From: CAMLFJ01 sp035524955
GTDB taxonomy: Bacteria > Methylomirabilota > Methylomirabilia > Rokubacteriales > CSP1-6
Direction of reading: 5' to 3'
DNA: 64,000 nucleotides
NCBI GenBank assembly: GCA_035524955.1
Contig: DATLFG010000030.1
Coordinates: forward strand, 33,524-97,523
Positions 17,891-27,446 of this stretch are shown here, one piece after another. The notes beneath the pieces were generated by a model that saw only the letters and a list, made by a program, of their open reading frames with translations, was not told the origin of the DNA and searched no databases. Position numbers and translations under genes: made by a program. Each line of letters opens with the position of its first letter. Position 1 is the first letter of the stretch.

Positions 17891-19234
17891 TTAGAGGTTG
17901 TCCTTGTTGCCGTCGTACAGCTCGGTCCTGGCGGTGCCGCGCTGGAAGGCGAGGTACTCCTCCTTGGTCATGCGCGGCTTCCAGGCCTTGAGGATCTCGC
18001 GCGCGGCGCCCGCGCCGTCCCAGAGCAGGTCCACCGCCATCAGCGCGAGCTGCTTGGCCGGCTCCACGTAGGCGAGCTTCGGGTCCGCGATCGCGTAGTC
18101 GGCGCCGTGCCCGCCGCCGGTGGCCCCACCCATGTACGGATGAAGCGTGGGCATCACGTGCGAGATATCGCCCATGTCGGTCGAACCGCTGCGGTGGCCC
18201 GACTCGGTCACCTGGTCGGCGCCCAGCAGCGCGGCCGCGTTGGCCTTGAACTGCTCCGCCATGCCCATGTGGTTGAAGAGGGGCAGGTAGCCGGGGAGCG
18301 TCTCGATCTCCACCTGGGCGCCCAGGGCGAGCGCGCCGGCCCGCAGCGCGCGGTCCACCCGGCGGTTGGCGTCGAGGATCGCCTCCACCGTCTTGCCGCG
18401 CACGTAGGTCTCGAGGCGCACCTCGCCCGGGATCACGTTCACCTGGCTGCCGCCGTGGGTGATGATCGGATGCACGCGGATGGAGTCTTCGTCGCGGAAG
18501 GTCTCCCGCAGCGCGTTGATCGCGGAGAGGCCGATATTGGCGGCGTAGAGCGCGTTGATCCCCATGTGCGGGGCGCCGCCCGCGTGGGAAGCGCGCCCGA
18601 TGTAACGGACGGTCTTCACGAGGCAGCCGTTGTTGGAGGCGGCCACTCCCGCCTTCTTCATGTCGGGCTGGGACGTGGTGTGGATCATCATGGCCAGGTC
18701 CACGTCGTCGAAGTGGCCGAGGCGGAGCAGCTCGGGCTTGCCGCCCAGGAACTCGAGCCGGCCCGCACGCGCCTGCTGGACCCGCCACTCGACATCACCA
18801 TACTCTTCCGCGGGCACCGCGAAGAACACGACGCGGCCGGCCAGGTGCTCGAAGGCGCGCGCCTCGCAGAGCCCCATGGCGGCGCCGAGGAGTCCCGCCA
18901 TCTGGGCATTGTGGCCGCAGGCGTGCGCGGCGCCCGTTTCGGGGTCGGCGATCGGATGCCCCGCCACCACCAGACCGTCGAGCTCGCCCAGCAGGGCGAA
19001 GGTCGGGCCGTTCTTGGCCCCCGCCGCCTCGGCCCGCACGCCGGTGAGGGCGAGGCCGCCGCGCGGCTTGAGCCCGAGCTCGCCGAGCGTCTCCTCGGCC
19101 AGCCGCGCGGTTTTGACCTCTTTGAAGCCGAGCTCCGGCTGACGGCGGATGCGCTCGCCGAGCTCGATGATGCGCTCAGCGTTGCGGTCGATGGCCTTGC
19201 AGACGGAGTCTTTGAGCTCTTTCTTAGTCGTCAT
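17891..19234 (-). CDS. M20 family amidohydrolase, AbgB-like
   Basis: A 447-residue M20 metal-dependent amidohydrolase resembling p-aminobenzoyl-glutamate hydrolase subunit B. Signature HACGHNAQMAGLLGAAMG carries the metal-binding Cys/His pair of the M20D group; VPAEEYGDVEW holds the catalytic Glu; RASHAGGAPHMGINAL belongs to the lid; and GSTDMGDISHVMP and TGGGHGADYAIADP are typical near the end. In E. coli, AbgA and AbgB work together on folate breakdown products; only one is here, so a broader N-acyl amino acid or dipeptide substrate is as likely. Start ATG 19234. Confidence 0.85.
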   Translation of the reverse strand: MTTKKELKDSVCKAIDRNAERIIELGERIRRQPELGFKEVKTARLAEETLGELGLKPRGGLALTGVRAEAAGAKNGPTFALLGELDGLVVAGHPIADPETGAAHACGHNAQMAGLLGAAMGLCEARAFEHLAGRVVFFAVPAEEYGDVEWRVQQARAGRLEFLGGKPELLRLGHFDDVDLAMMIHTTSQPDMKKAGVAASNNGCLVKTVRYIGRASHAGGAPHMGINALYAANIGLSAINALRETFRDEDSIRVHPIITHGGSQVNVIPGEVRLETYVRGKTVEAILDANRRVDRALRAGALALGAQVEIETLPGYLPLFNHMGMAEQFKANAAALLGADQVTESGHRSGSTDMGDISHVMPTLHPYMGGATGGGHGADYAIADPKLAYVEPAKQLALMAVDLLWDGAGAAREILKAWKPRMTKEEYLAFQRGTARTELYDGNKDNL

Positions 19235-19245
19235 AGGGCTGTCAC

Positions 19246-19359
19246 TCCGGTTTGCGGTTTGGCCTCTTCGCTCTCGCGCTCGCCGAGATCCGCCGGAAGC
19301 TTCTCTATTGATAGCGCGTGAATGTAGATGATTCCGGTCTTGCGGTTTGGCCTCTTCGC
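19246..19359 (-). repeat. Pair of 26-27 base direct repeats between thiO and the M20 gene
   Basis: 19246-19271 and 19333-19359 are near-identical (one inserted base), both containing GCGGTTTGGCCTCTTCGC, 61 bases apart. They lie upstream of the M20 amidohydrolase start, so they could be paired operator sites or the footprint of a local duplication. Confidence 0.6.
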
Positions 19360-19387
19360 GCCCTCGGCGCTCATCGGGGCGTCTTGG

Positions 19388-20500
19388 CTACCCGGTGAAG
19401 CGGCCGGGGAGAAAGGGGGTGATCGACGCCGGGGTGTCGCCGTCCACGATGCAGCGGGTCAGCAGCGCCGCGGTGATCGGCGCCATGAGGATGCCGTTGC
19501 GGTAGTGCGCGGTGGCCGCGAAGAGGCCGGGCACGTCGGGCCAGGGTCCCAGGACCGGCTGGCCGTCGGGTACCCAGGGCCGGAAGCCGCACCAGGAGCG
19601 GGTGACCGGCCGGCGGCCGATCTCGGGAACCAGCGCGACGGCGGCGGCGATGAGGGAGCCCAGGCCGTCGGGCGTGACCGCGCGGACGAAGCCCGCGTGC
19701 TCCACCGTGGCGCCGATGAGGATCTCGCCCGAGGGCCGCGGCACCACGTACATGTCGTCGCCGTGCAGGGCGTGCGTGACCAGCGGCGGCACATGGCACA
19801 CCGCCAGCATCTGGCCGCGCACCGGCGCTACCGGCAGCCGGAGGCCGACGGCGGCGGCGAGCGCTCCCGACCAGGCGCCCGCTGCCAGCAGCACCGCGTC
19901 GGCGTGAACCGCCTCGCTCTCGACGAGCACGCCGCGCGCGCGCCCGCCCTCGATGAGGATGCGGCTCACCCGAGCGCCGGTGCGCACGGCGACGCCTCGA
20001 GCCGCGGCGGCGGCCGCGTACGCAGTCACCAGCCGCTGGTTGTTCACCCAGTGATCGCCGCGGACGAGCAGGGCCGCGCTCACGTCCTTGGAGAGCGCGG
20101 GCTCGAACGCCCGCAGGTCGCTCCCCTCCACGATCTCGACCCCGAACTCCTCGGCCAGCGGCCAGGTCCGGCGAAGATGGGCCGCCTCGATCTCCCGAGG
20201 AGAATGGAGCGGGTAGAGCGTCCCCGCGGTCATGTGCTCGACATCCACGCCGGTCAGCTCGCGGAGCTCGGCGGCCACGCGCGGGTAGAGGCGCCAGCTC
20301 TCGATCGCCAGACGGTGGAAGGGGCCGGGCTCGGGCGACGGGCCGAGCGGGGCCAGCAGCCCCGCCGCCGCGCTCGAGGCCTCGGCGCCCGGGGTCGCGC
20401 GCTCGAGGAGCGTGACGCGGCAGCCGCGCCCGGCCAGCTCCGCGGCGGTGGCGCAGCCGATGATGCCGCCGCCGATCACCGCCACGGTGGGCGCGGCCAT
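19388..20500 (-). CDS. thiO: Glycine oxidase ThiO
   Basis: A 370-residue FAD-dependent D-amino-acid-oxidase-type enzyme that makes the dehydroglycine needed for the thiazole of thiamine. FAD motif VAVIGGGIIGCATAAELA at the N-terminus; RGDHWVNNQRLV, VRGQMLAV and the C-terminal GFRPWVPDGQPVLG and ATAHYRNGILMAP are family blocks. Its ATG at 20500 overlaps the thiE stop by one base (TGATG). Last gene of the riboswitch-controlled thi operon. Confidence 0.92.
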   Translation of the reverse strand: MAAPTVAVIGGGIIGCATAAELAGRGCRVTLLERATPGAEASSAAAGLLAPLGPSPEPGPFHRLAIESWRLYPRVAAELRELTGVDVEHMTAGTLYPLHSPREIEAAHLRRTWPLAEEFGVEIVEGSDLRAFEPALSKDVSAALLVRGDHWVNNQRLVTAYAAAAAARGVAVRTGARVSRILIEGGRARGVLVESEAVHADAVLLAAGAWSGALAAAVGLRLPVAPVRGQMLAVCHVPPLVTHALHGDDMYVVPRPSGEILIGATVEHAGFVRAVTPDGLGSLIAAAVALVPEIGRRPVTRSWCGFRPWVPDGQPVLGPWPDVPGLFAATAHYRNGILMAPITAALLTRCIVDGDTPASITPFLPGRFTG

Positions 20501-21126
20501 CACGGCCGCCCCAGCGCGTCGAGAAACGCCTTCGTGGCATCCGCGGGCCGCGCGGCCGCGTAGATCGCGCCGATCACCGCGACGCCCGCCGCGCCGGCCG
20601 CGAGCACCTCCGCCACGCGGCCGGGCGTGAGCCCGCCCACGGCCAGGACCGGGCGGTCCACCGCGCGGGCCACGGCCTCGAGCGCGGCCAGGCCCTGTGG
20701 TGGGCCGTAGCGCCGTTTGGACGCGGTGTCGTAGACCGGCCCGAAGACGATGAAGTCGGCGTCCTGCGCGGCGGCCTCCCGCGCCTCCGCCTCCGAGTGC
20801 ACGGAGGCGCCCACGAGAAAGCCGGGCGGGGTGATCTCGCGCAGCGCCGACACGGGCAGCGAAGCGTGCGTCCGCTGGACGCCGTCGGCCGCGGCGACCA
20901 GCGCCACGTCGGCGCGGTCGTTCACGATGAGCCGCGCTCCGTGACGCCGGGTGGCCTCGCGGAGCGTGTCGGCCAGCGCGAGCAGGTCGCGCACCGCGAG
21001 ATCCTTCTCGCGGAGCTGCACGGCGCGGAGGCCCGCGGTCAGGCACTCCTCCACCACGTCCGCGGGCGGCCGGGGCGCCGCCGCGCGGTCGGTGATCAGG
21101 TAGAGGGAGAAGCCTAGCTGGTCCAC
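20500..21126 (-). CDS. thiE: Thiamine-phosphate synthase
   Basis: A 208-residue TIM-barrel enzyme that joins the pyrimidine and thiazole halves into thiamine monophosphate. Conserved blocks: LYLITDR, VQLREKDL (pyrophosphate/substrate contact), RLIVNDRADVAL, and FGPVYDTASKRRYGPP; the end has VLAVGGLTPGRV and AAGVAVIGAIY. Overlaps the end of thiG by 13 bases, which suggests coupled translation. Length is normal for the family. Confidence 0.94.
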   Translation of the reverse strand: MDQLGFSLYLITDRAAAPRPPADVVEECLTAGLRAVQLREKDLAVRDLLALADTLREATRRHGARLIVNDRADVALVAAADGVQRTHASLPVSALREITPPGFLVGASVHSEAEAREAAAQDADFIVFGPVYDTASKRRYGPPQGLAALEAVARAVDRPVLAVGGLTPGRVAEVLAAGAAGVAVIGAIYAAARPADATKAFLDALGRP

Positions 21127-21896
21127 TCGGGCACGCCCTCCAGCGGGGAGGACGCGGTCGCGTAGAGCTTCTTGCCGATTCGCCCGGCCTTGAAGGCCAG
21201 CCGGCCCGCCTCGATGGCCAGGCGCATGGCGGTGGCCATGGCCACCGGGTCCTTGGCGGAGGCGATGGCGGTGTTCATCAGCACGCCGTCGCAGCCGAGC
21301 TCCATGGCGATGGCCGCGTCCGACGCGGTGCCCACGCCCGCGTCCACGAGCACGGGGACCGTGACCGCCTCGAGGATCAGCTTGATGTTGTACGGGTTGC
21401 GGATGCCGAGGCCCGAGCCGATCGGGGCGCCCAGCGGCATGACCGCAGCCGCGCCGGCGTCCTCGAGCTTCTTGGCCATGACCGGGTCGTCGTTGGTGTA
21501 CGGCAGGACCGTGAAGCCCTCGCGGGACAGGGTGCGGGTCGCCTCGAGCAGGCCGAGCACGTCGGGGAACAGGGTGCGCGAATCGCCGATGACCTCCAGC
21601 TTGACCAGGGTCCCGAGCCCGGCTTCGCGGGCCAGATAGCAGGTCCGGACCGCCTCGTCGGCAGTGTAGCAGCCGGCGGTGTTCGGCAGCAGTGTGTACT
21701 TCTTCGGGTCCACGAAGTCGAGGAGGGATTCGCCCTGCCCCGGGAGGCTCACCCGCCGGACCGCGACCGTGACGATCTCGGCGCCTGAGGCCTCGATGGC
21801 CTCGCGCATGTTCTCGAACGATGGGTACTTTCCAGTCCCGACGATCAGACGCGACTTGAACTCCTTACCGCCCAGCCATAATGACGTGTCGTGCAT
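21114..21896 (-). CDS. thiG: Thiazole synthase ThiG
   Basis: A 260-residue TIM-barrel enzyme that builds the thiazole phosphate from DXP, dehydroglycine and the ThiS thiocarboxylate. LIVGTGKYPSFENM opens the barrel; the Schiff-base Lys is in TLVKLEVIGD; LPYTNDDPVMAKKLEDAG and PLGAPIGSGLGIRNP are near-invariant, and VDAGVGTASDAAIAMELGCD follows. The gap to thiS (157 bases) holds palindromic repeats. The operon is controlled by the TPP riboswitch at 22311-22397. Confidence 0.96.
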   Translation of the reverse strand: MHDTSLWLGGKEFKSRLIVGTGKYPSFENMREAIEASGAEIVTVAVRRVSLPGQGESLLDFVDPKKYTLLPNTAGCYTADEAVRTCYLAREAGLGTLVKLEVIGDSRTLFPDVLGLLEATRTLSREGFTVLPYTNDDPVMAKKLEDAGAAAVMPLGAPIGSGLGIRNPYNIKLILEAVTVPVLVDAGVGTASDAAIAMELGCDGVLMNTAIASAKDPVAMATAMRLAIEAGRLAFKAGRIGKKLYATASSPLEGVPEWTS

Positions 21897-21918
21897 GATG
21901 GGTCTCCTTAAGTATCCG

Positions 21919-22040
21919 CTCGCCTCGCCTTCGGCTGCGGCTCGCCCTGCCCTTGCGTCTCCACTCGCCTCGCCTTCGGCTCGCCTTGCCCCTGCCTTCG
22001 TGCGCGCCCCTCACCCTGCCCTCTCCCTGGAGGGGAGAGG
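21919..22040. repeat. Composite intergenic repeat: two 18-base direct repeats plus CCCTCTCCC hairpin
   Basis: CTCGCCTCGCCTTCGGCT occurs at 21919-21936 and 21964-21981; a hairpin CCTCTCCC/GGGGAGAGG follows at 22019-22040. The same order of CTCGCCTCGGCT, CGGCTTCGGCTCGCC and the hairpin is found again at 45459-45516, so this is a dispersed composite element inserted between thiS and thiG. Confidence 0.7.
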
Positions 22041-22053
22041 AAGAGCGGGGGCG

Positions 22054-22254
22054 CTAGCCTCCACCCATGGGGTGAACGATCTCGATCTTGTCGCCGTCGG
22101 ACAGCCGGATCTCCGCGTAGCGGGCCCGCTGGGTGACCTCGCGATTCAGGGCCACCGCGGTGAACTCGCGGCGGACTTTGAGCCGGGCGAGGAGATCCTC
22201 GATGCTGAGCCCCTCGGGCAGCTCCATCGGCCTGCCGTTGACGGTGACCGTCAT
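22054..22254 (-). CDS. thiS: Sulfur carrier protein ThiS
   Basis: A 66-residue ubiquitin-fold carrier ending in the required Gly-Gly (HPMGGG), here with one extra Gly before the terminus. It opens MTVTVNGRPMELPEGLSI, typical of ThiS, and carries sulfur as a C-terminal thiocarboxylate to ThiG. The ATG at 22254 lies one base after the U-tract of the riboswitch terminator, so there is no ordinary ribosome site; AGGAAAGG within the terminator stem, 14 bases upstream, is the only candidate. Confidence 0.93.
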   Translation of the reverse strand: MTVTVNGRPMELPEGLSIEDLLARLKVRREFTAVALNREVTQRARYAEIRLSDGDKIEIVHPMGGG

Positions 22255-22255
22255 G

Positions 22256-22290
22256 AAAAAACCGCACGCCTTTCCTGGAAAGGGTGCGGT
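22256..22290 (-). terminator. Intrinsic terminator of the TPP riboswitch expression platform
   Basis: On the minus strand ACCGCAC-CCTTTCC pairs with GGAAAGG-GTGCGGT (one bulged base), followed by six U. It sits between the riboswitch aptamer and thiS, so TPP binding would be expected to favour termination. The stem also contains the only purine-rich ribosome-site candidate for thiS. Confidence 0.88.
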
Positions 22291-22310
22291 CCGGTGCTCG
22301 TACGCCGCGC

Positions 22311-22397
22311 CGCGTTCCCTTCGCTGGAATTACCCAGTGCAGGTTCGAGGGGTCCCGGGCCGCACCCGGTTCTCAGGAGACCTCCCCCAGCGACGCG
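22311..22397 (-). promoter_or_regulatory. TPP riboswitch (THI element)
   Basis: On the minus strand all core THI-box elements are present in order: CTGAGA (22371-22376), GAACCTG (22340-22346) and the 3' block GTAATTCCAGCGAAGGGA (22316-22333). The closing P1 helix can form between CGCGT (22393-22397) and ACGCG (22311-22315). It precedes thiS-thiG-thiE-thiO and a terminator, so thiamine pyrophosphate most likely represses the operon by premature termination. Confidence 0.95.
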
Positions 22398-22404
22398 ATC
22401 CGGA

Positions 22405-24477
<2,073 letters not shown>

Positions 24478-24491
24478 GAGAGAGAAGCCGG

Positions 24492-25502
24492 TCAGGCCTG
24501 CGGGGCCTCGACGAACGGCAGGATGGTGACCCGGGCCGGCTGCTCGCCGGTGCCGTCCACAACCGTGACCGCGGTCCCCGGCTCGAAGTGCTCGCGTCGC
24601 ACGTAGCCGAGCGCGATCGGCCGGCCCAGCGCGATGGAGCGCGCCGCGGAGGTGACGCGGCCGACCTCACGCCCGTCCACCGTGACCTGCGCGCCCTCGC
24701 CGGGCACCCGGTCGCCCTCGATCACGAGGCCGCTCAGCGCGCGGTTGACGTGCCCGCGGTACTTCACGCGCGCCACCGTCTCCTGGCCGATGTAGCAGCC
24801 CTTGGTGTAGCTCACCAGCGCGTCGAGCCGCGTCTCGGGCAGGATCACGGAATCGTCCACGTCCCGCGGATACCACGGCTGGCCCGCCTCGATCCGCAGG
24901 ACCTCGAGCGTCTCGTCTCCCGCCGGCACCGCGCCCGCTCCCACGAGCGCGCTGCGGACCGCGGCGGCGTGCTCGGCGGGTACCCAGCAATGGAAGCCGG
25001 GCCCCGGGCTCTCGGATCGGTTGATCACGCGCACCGGCCCGCCGGCGATGCTGACCTCGGTATGGGCGTAGGGTGGGAGGTCCAGGGTGACACCGGTGAG
25101 GCCCTCCAGCACGCCACGCGCGGTGGGCCCCTGCACCGACAGGATGGCAAACGCATCGTCCACCGCCTCGAAGTACGCCTTCTCGGAGATCAGATAGCGG
25201 TCGATCGTCTGGAGCGTCTTCTCGGTGAGGCCCGCGGGAAGCTCGATCAGCACCTGGTCCGCGGTCACGTAGACCACCAGCAGCACCGTCACCTTGCCGT
25301 GGGCGTCGAGGAAGGCGGCGGGCGCGCCTCGGCCGGGCTGGAGACCCGCGACGTCGTTGGTGAGCATGCCCTGCAGGAACGCCAGCCGGTCGCGCCCGGT
25401 TACGCGGACTTTTCCGAGCGCGGAGCGGTCGAACAGGGCCGCGCCCGCGCGGGCGGCGCGGTACTCGGCCCCGAGGTCTCGCCTAGACTCCTTGTCGAGC
25501 AT
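24492..25502 (-). CDS. ygfZ: YgfZ/GcvT-fold folate-binding Fe-S maintenance protein
   Basis: A 336-residue GcvT-like protein with the YgfZ signature KGCYIGQETVARV, whose Cys is the conserved residue of the family. It also has ALFDRSALGKVRVTGRDRL and FLQGMLTNDV at the N-terminus, as in aminomethyltransferase relatives. YgfZ uses tetrahydrofolate to help repair or assemble certain Fe-S proteins. Start ATG 25502 is six bases after a -10 box, so the transcript is predicted to be leaderless. Confidence 0.9.
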   Translation of the reverse strand: MLDKESRRDLGAEYRAARAGAALFDRSALGKVRVTGRDRLAFLQGMLTNDVAGLQPGRGAPAAFLDAHGKVTVLLVVYVTADQVLIELPAGLTEKTLQTIDRYLISEKAYFEAVDDAFAILSVQGPTARGVLEGLTGVTLDLPPYAHTEVSIAGGPVRVINRSESPGPGFHCWVPAEHAAAVRSALVGAGAVPAGDETLEVLRIEAGQPWYPRDVDDSVILPETRLDALVSYTKGCYIGQETVARVKYRGHVNRALSGLVIEGDRVPGEGAQVTVDGREVGRVTSAARSIALGRPIALGYVRREHFEPGTAVTVVDGTGEQPARVTILPFVEAPQA

Positions 25503-25508
25503 GGGCTC

Positions 25509-25537
25509 ATTGTTGTCGTGCGGGAGGCGCCTGTCAA
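25509..25537 (-). promoter_or_regulatory. Sigma-70 promoter of ygfZ (TTGACA-N17-AACAAT)
   Basis: A perfect -35 (TTGACA, 25532-25537) and a 4-of-6 -10 (AACAAT, 25509-25514) at 17-base spacing. Expected start is at or next to the A of the ygfZ ATG. Confidence 0.7.
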
Positions 25538-25565
25538 CTTGCGGGCTCCGGCCGACTCGTACACA

Positions 25566-26288
25566 ATGGCCGCCGTGCCACCCACCGCATCGCCCGATTC
25601 CCGGGCCCGCTCGCGCTTCCGCCGCCGCCTGCTCCACTGGTACGGTCGCCATCGGCGCGATCTACCGTGGCGTCGCACCGAGGATCCGTATCACATCCTG
25701 GTCTCGGAGATCATGCTCCAGCAGACGCAGGTGGAGCGGGTCGTGCCCAAGTACCACGAGTTCCTCGATCGCTACCCGACGCTCGAGGCGCTGGCCGGTT
25801 CGGCGGCGGAGGACGTCCGGCGTCTGTGGTACCCGCTCGGCTACAACGTCCGGCCGCTCAACCTGCGCGGGATCGCGCGCGAGGCGGTGGCGAGCTACGG
25901 CGGCCGGCTTCCCGACGACCCGGGCGCCCTCCGGGGCATGCGCGGCATCGGCCGCTACACTGCGGGGGCGCTGCTCTGCTTCGCCTACGGCCGCGCGGTG
26001 CCCATCGTGGATACCAACGTGCGCCGGGTGCTGGGGCGCGTGTTCCTGGGCCCGCGGCGGCTGGGCCGGCTGCGGGGCCAGAAGGCGATGTGGGATCTGG
26101 CGGGCGCGCTCGTGCCGCGCCGGCGCTCCTACGACTACAATCAGGCGTTGATGGACTTCGGCGCGACGTGGTGCACCGCGCGGGCGCCGCGCTGCCGGCC
26201 CTGTCCCATGAAGCGCTTCTGCGCGACGTATCGGATGACGGGCCGGACGACCGGCCGGATGAAGGGACGGACCGCTGGGCGCGCTTGA
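25566..26288 (+). CDS. mutY: A/G-specific adenine DNA glycosylase, short form lacking the C-terminal domain
   Basis: A 240-residue glycosylase of the HhH/Fe-S family that removes adenine opposite 8-oxoguanine. WRRTEDPYHILVSEIMLQQTQVERV holds the catalytic Glu and QQTQV wedge (given in part), LRGMRGIGRYTAGAL is the helix-hairpin-helix, VPIVDTNVRRVLGR carries the catalytic Asp, and the 4Fe-4S ligands are spaced C-x6-C-x2-C-x5-C near the end. Full MutY proteins have a further 100-plus residue NUDIX-like domain that reads 8-oxoG; here the protein stops after a low-complexity MTGRTTGRMKGRTAGRA tail. A free NUDIX hydrolase lies two genes downstream. No clear ribosome site at ATG 25566. Confidence 0.88.
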   Translation: MAAVPPTASPDSRARSRFRRRLLHWYGRHRRDLPWRRTEDPYHILVSEIMLQQTQVERVVPKYHEFLDRYPTLEALAGSAAEDVRRLWYPLGYNVRPLNLRGIAREAVASYGGRLPDDPGALRGMRGIGRYTAGALLCFAYGRAVPIVDTNVRRVLGRVFLGPRRLGRLRGQKAMWDLAGALVPRRRSYDYNQALMDFGATWCTARAPRCRPCPMKRFCATYRMTGRTTGRMKGRTAGRA

Positions 26289-27021
26289 CGGCAAGGTCGC
26301 GCTCGTGGCCGGGGGCGGCACCGGCATCGGCCGGGCCGTCGCCCTGCGGTTCGCGCGCGAGGGCGCGCGCGTGGCCGTCTTCGGTCGCCGCCCGGAGCCG
26401 CTACGCGAGGTCGCGAGCGCGATCGGGAACGCCGGCGGAGCCGCGCTGGCGATCGCGGGAGACGCGGGTCTCGAGAGCGACGTGGCGCGTGTGGTCGCCA
26501 CCGTCCGGACCGAGTGGGGAGGCGTGGACGTCATGGTCAACTCCGCCGCGGTGCGTCTGCAGTCGCCCCTGACCGAGATCTCGGCCGCCGACTTCTCGGA
26601 GGTTCTGCGCACCAACCTGGTCGGCGCCTTCGTGCTGACCAAGCTCGTCACCGGGCCGATGCGCGACCGGGGCGGCGGGAGCATCGTCCACATCGGCTCC
26701 GCCCTGGGTACCGCGGCCGCGCCGTTCTTCTCGCCTTACGTCGCATCCAAGGGCGGACTCAACGCGCTGGCCCGCGCCGCCGCCGTGGAGCTCGTGCGGG
26801 ACGGCATCCGGGTCAACGTGGTGGCCCCCGGGACCATCGATACCGTGATCGACGCGGGCGTGAGCGATTTTCGCCGGAGGATGCTGAAGCACCGCATCCC
26901 GATCGGGCGCGCGGGGCACGTGGACGATATCGCGTCCGCCTGCCTGTACCTGGCGTCGGACGCCGCGCGGTACGTGACCGGATCAACCCTGGCCGTCGAC
27001 GGCGGGTGGACGGCTTCATGA
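26275..27021 (+). CDS. SDR family oxidoreductase (probable CTG start)
   Basis: A classical short-chain dehydrogenase of about 248 residues. TGxxxGxG-like loop AGGGTGIGRAVALRFA, then NSAAVRLQSPL, catalytic Ser in GSALG, YVASK (Tyr and Lys) and closing GSTLAVDGGWTAS. The first ATG/GTG/TTG in frame is GTG 26305, but that would remove the first beta strand (ALDGKVALVAGGG). The frame is open back to a stop at 26260 and the only suitable codon is CTG 26275, with GAAGGGA seven bases before it. It overlaps the end of mutY and its stop overlaps the NUDIX start (ATGA). Confidence 0.83.
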   Translation: MGALDGKVALVAGGGTGIGRAVALRFAREGARVAVFGRRPEPLREVASAIGNAGGAALAIAGDAGLESDVARVVATVRTEWGGVDVMVNSAAVRLQSPLTEISAADFSEVLRTNLVGAFVLTKLVTGPMRDRGGGSIVHIGSALGTAAAPFFSPYVASKGGLNALARAAAVELVRDGIRVNVVAPGTIDTVIDAGVSDFRRRMLKHRIPIGRAGHVDDIASACLYLASDAARYVTGSTLAVDGGWTAS

Positions 27022-27446
27022 CCGAGCCCCTCAGCCTGCCCTCTCCCCAGCGGGGAGAGGGAGAGAAGGTCGTCGAGGTGGTGGCGGCGGTGATCGAGCG
27101 CGGGGGGCGGATCCTCATCGCGCGGCGGCCGTCCGGCGGTCACCTGGGCGGGCTCTGGGAGTTCCCGGGCGGGAAGCGGCACGCCGGCGAGACGCCGCAG
27201 GCGGCGCTGGTCCGGGAGATCCGCGAGGAGCTCGACGCGGCGGTGACGATCGGCGAGCTGCTGGACGACCTCCAGTGGACCTATCCGGAGAAGACGGTGA
27301 GGCTGAGGTTCTTCCGCTGCGCGATCGAGGGCGAGCCGCGCGCCGCCCTGGGCCAGGCGATCGCCTGGGTGACGCCGGCGGATCTGGACCGCTACGAGTT
27401 CCCGCCCGCCGACGCCGCGCTCGTAGCGCGGCTCACGCGGGGCTGA
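27018..27446 (+). CDS. NUDIX hydrolase, MutT/8-oxo-dGTP diphosphatase-like
   Basis: A 142-residue NUDIX protein. The NUDIX box reads G-x5-E-x7-REUxEE: GGKRHAGETPQAALVREIREEL, given here only as GGKRHAGETP followed by VREIREEL. Similarity to MutT and to the C-terminal domain of MutY suggests cleaning of 8-oxo-dGTP. ATG 27018 overlaps the SDR stop (ATGA). Codons 8-15 lie inside an intergenic-type palindrome (27039-27061), giving the odd peptide SLPSPQRGEGE; a GTG further on, before VAAVIERGG, may be the ancestral start. It converges on the TRAP permease gene with a 14-base overlap. Confidence 0.87.
   Translation: MTEPLSLPSPQRGEGEKVVEVVAAVIERGGRILIARRPSGGHLGGLWEFPGGKRHAGETPQAALVREIREELDAAVTIGELLDDLQWTYPEKTVRLRFFRCAIEGEPRAALGQAIAWVTPADLDRYEFPPADAALVARLTRG
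27039..27061. repeat. CCCTCTCCCC/GGGGAGAGGG palindrome inside the NUDIX 5' coding end
   Basis: Perfect 10-base arms (27039-27048 and 27052-27061) around a three-base loop. Same family as 22019-22040 and 45494-45516, but here translated as part of a gene. Confidence 0.8.

Noticed and set aside
26221..26288. Tandem-repeat or CRISPR-like array at the 3' end of mutY
   Set aside because: Only short irregular GGCCGGA/GACGGACC repeats encoding a Met/Thr/Gly/Arg tail; no spacers.
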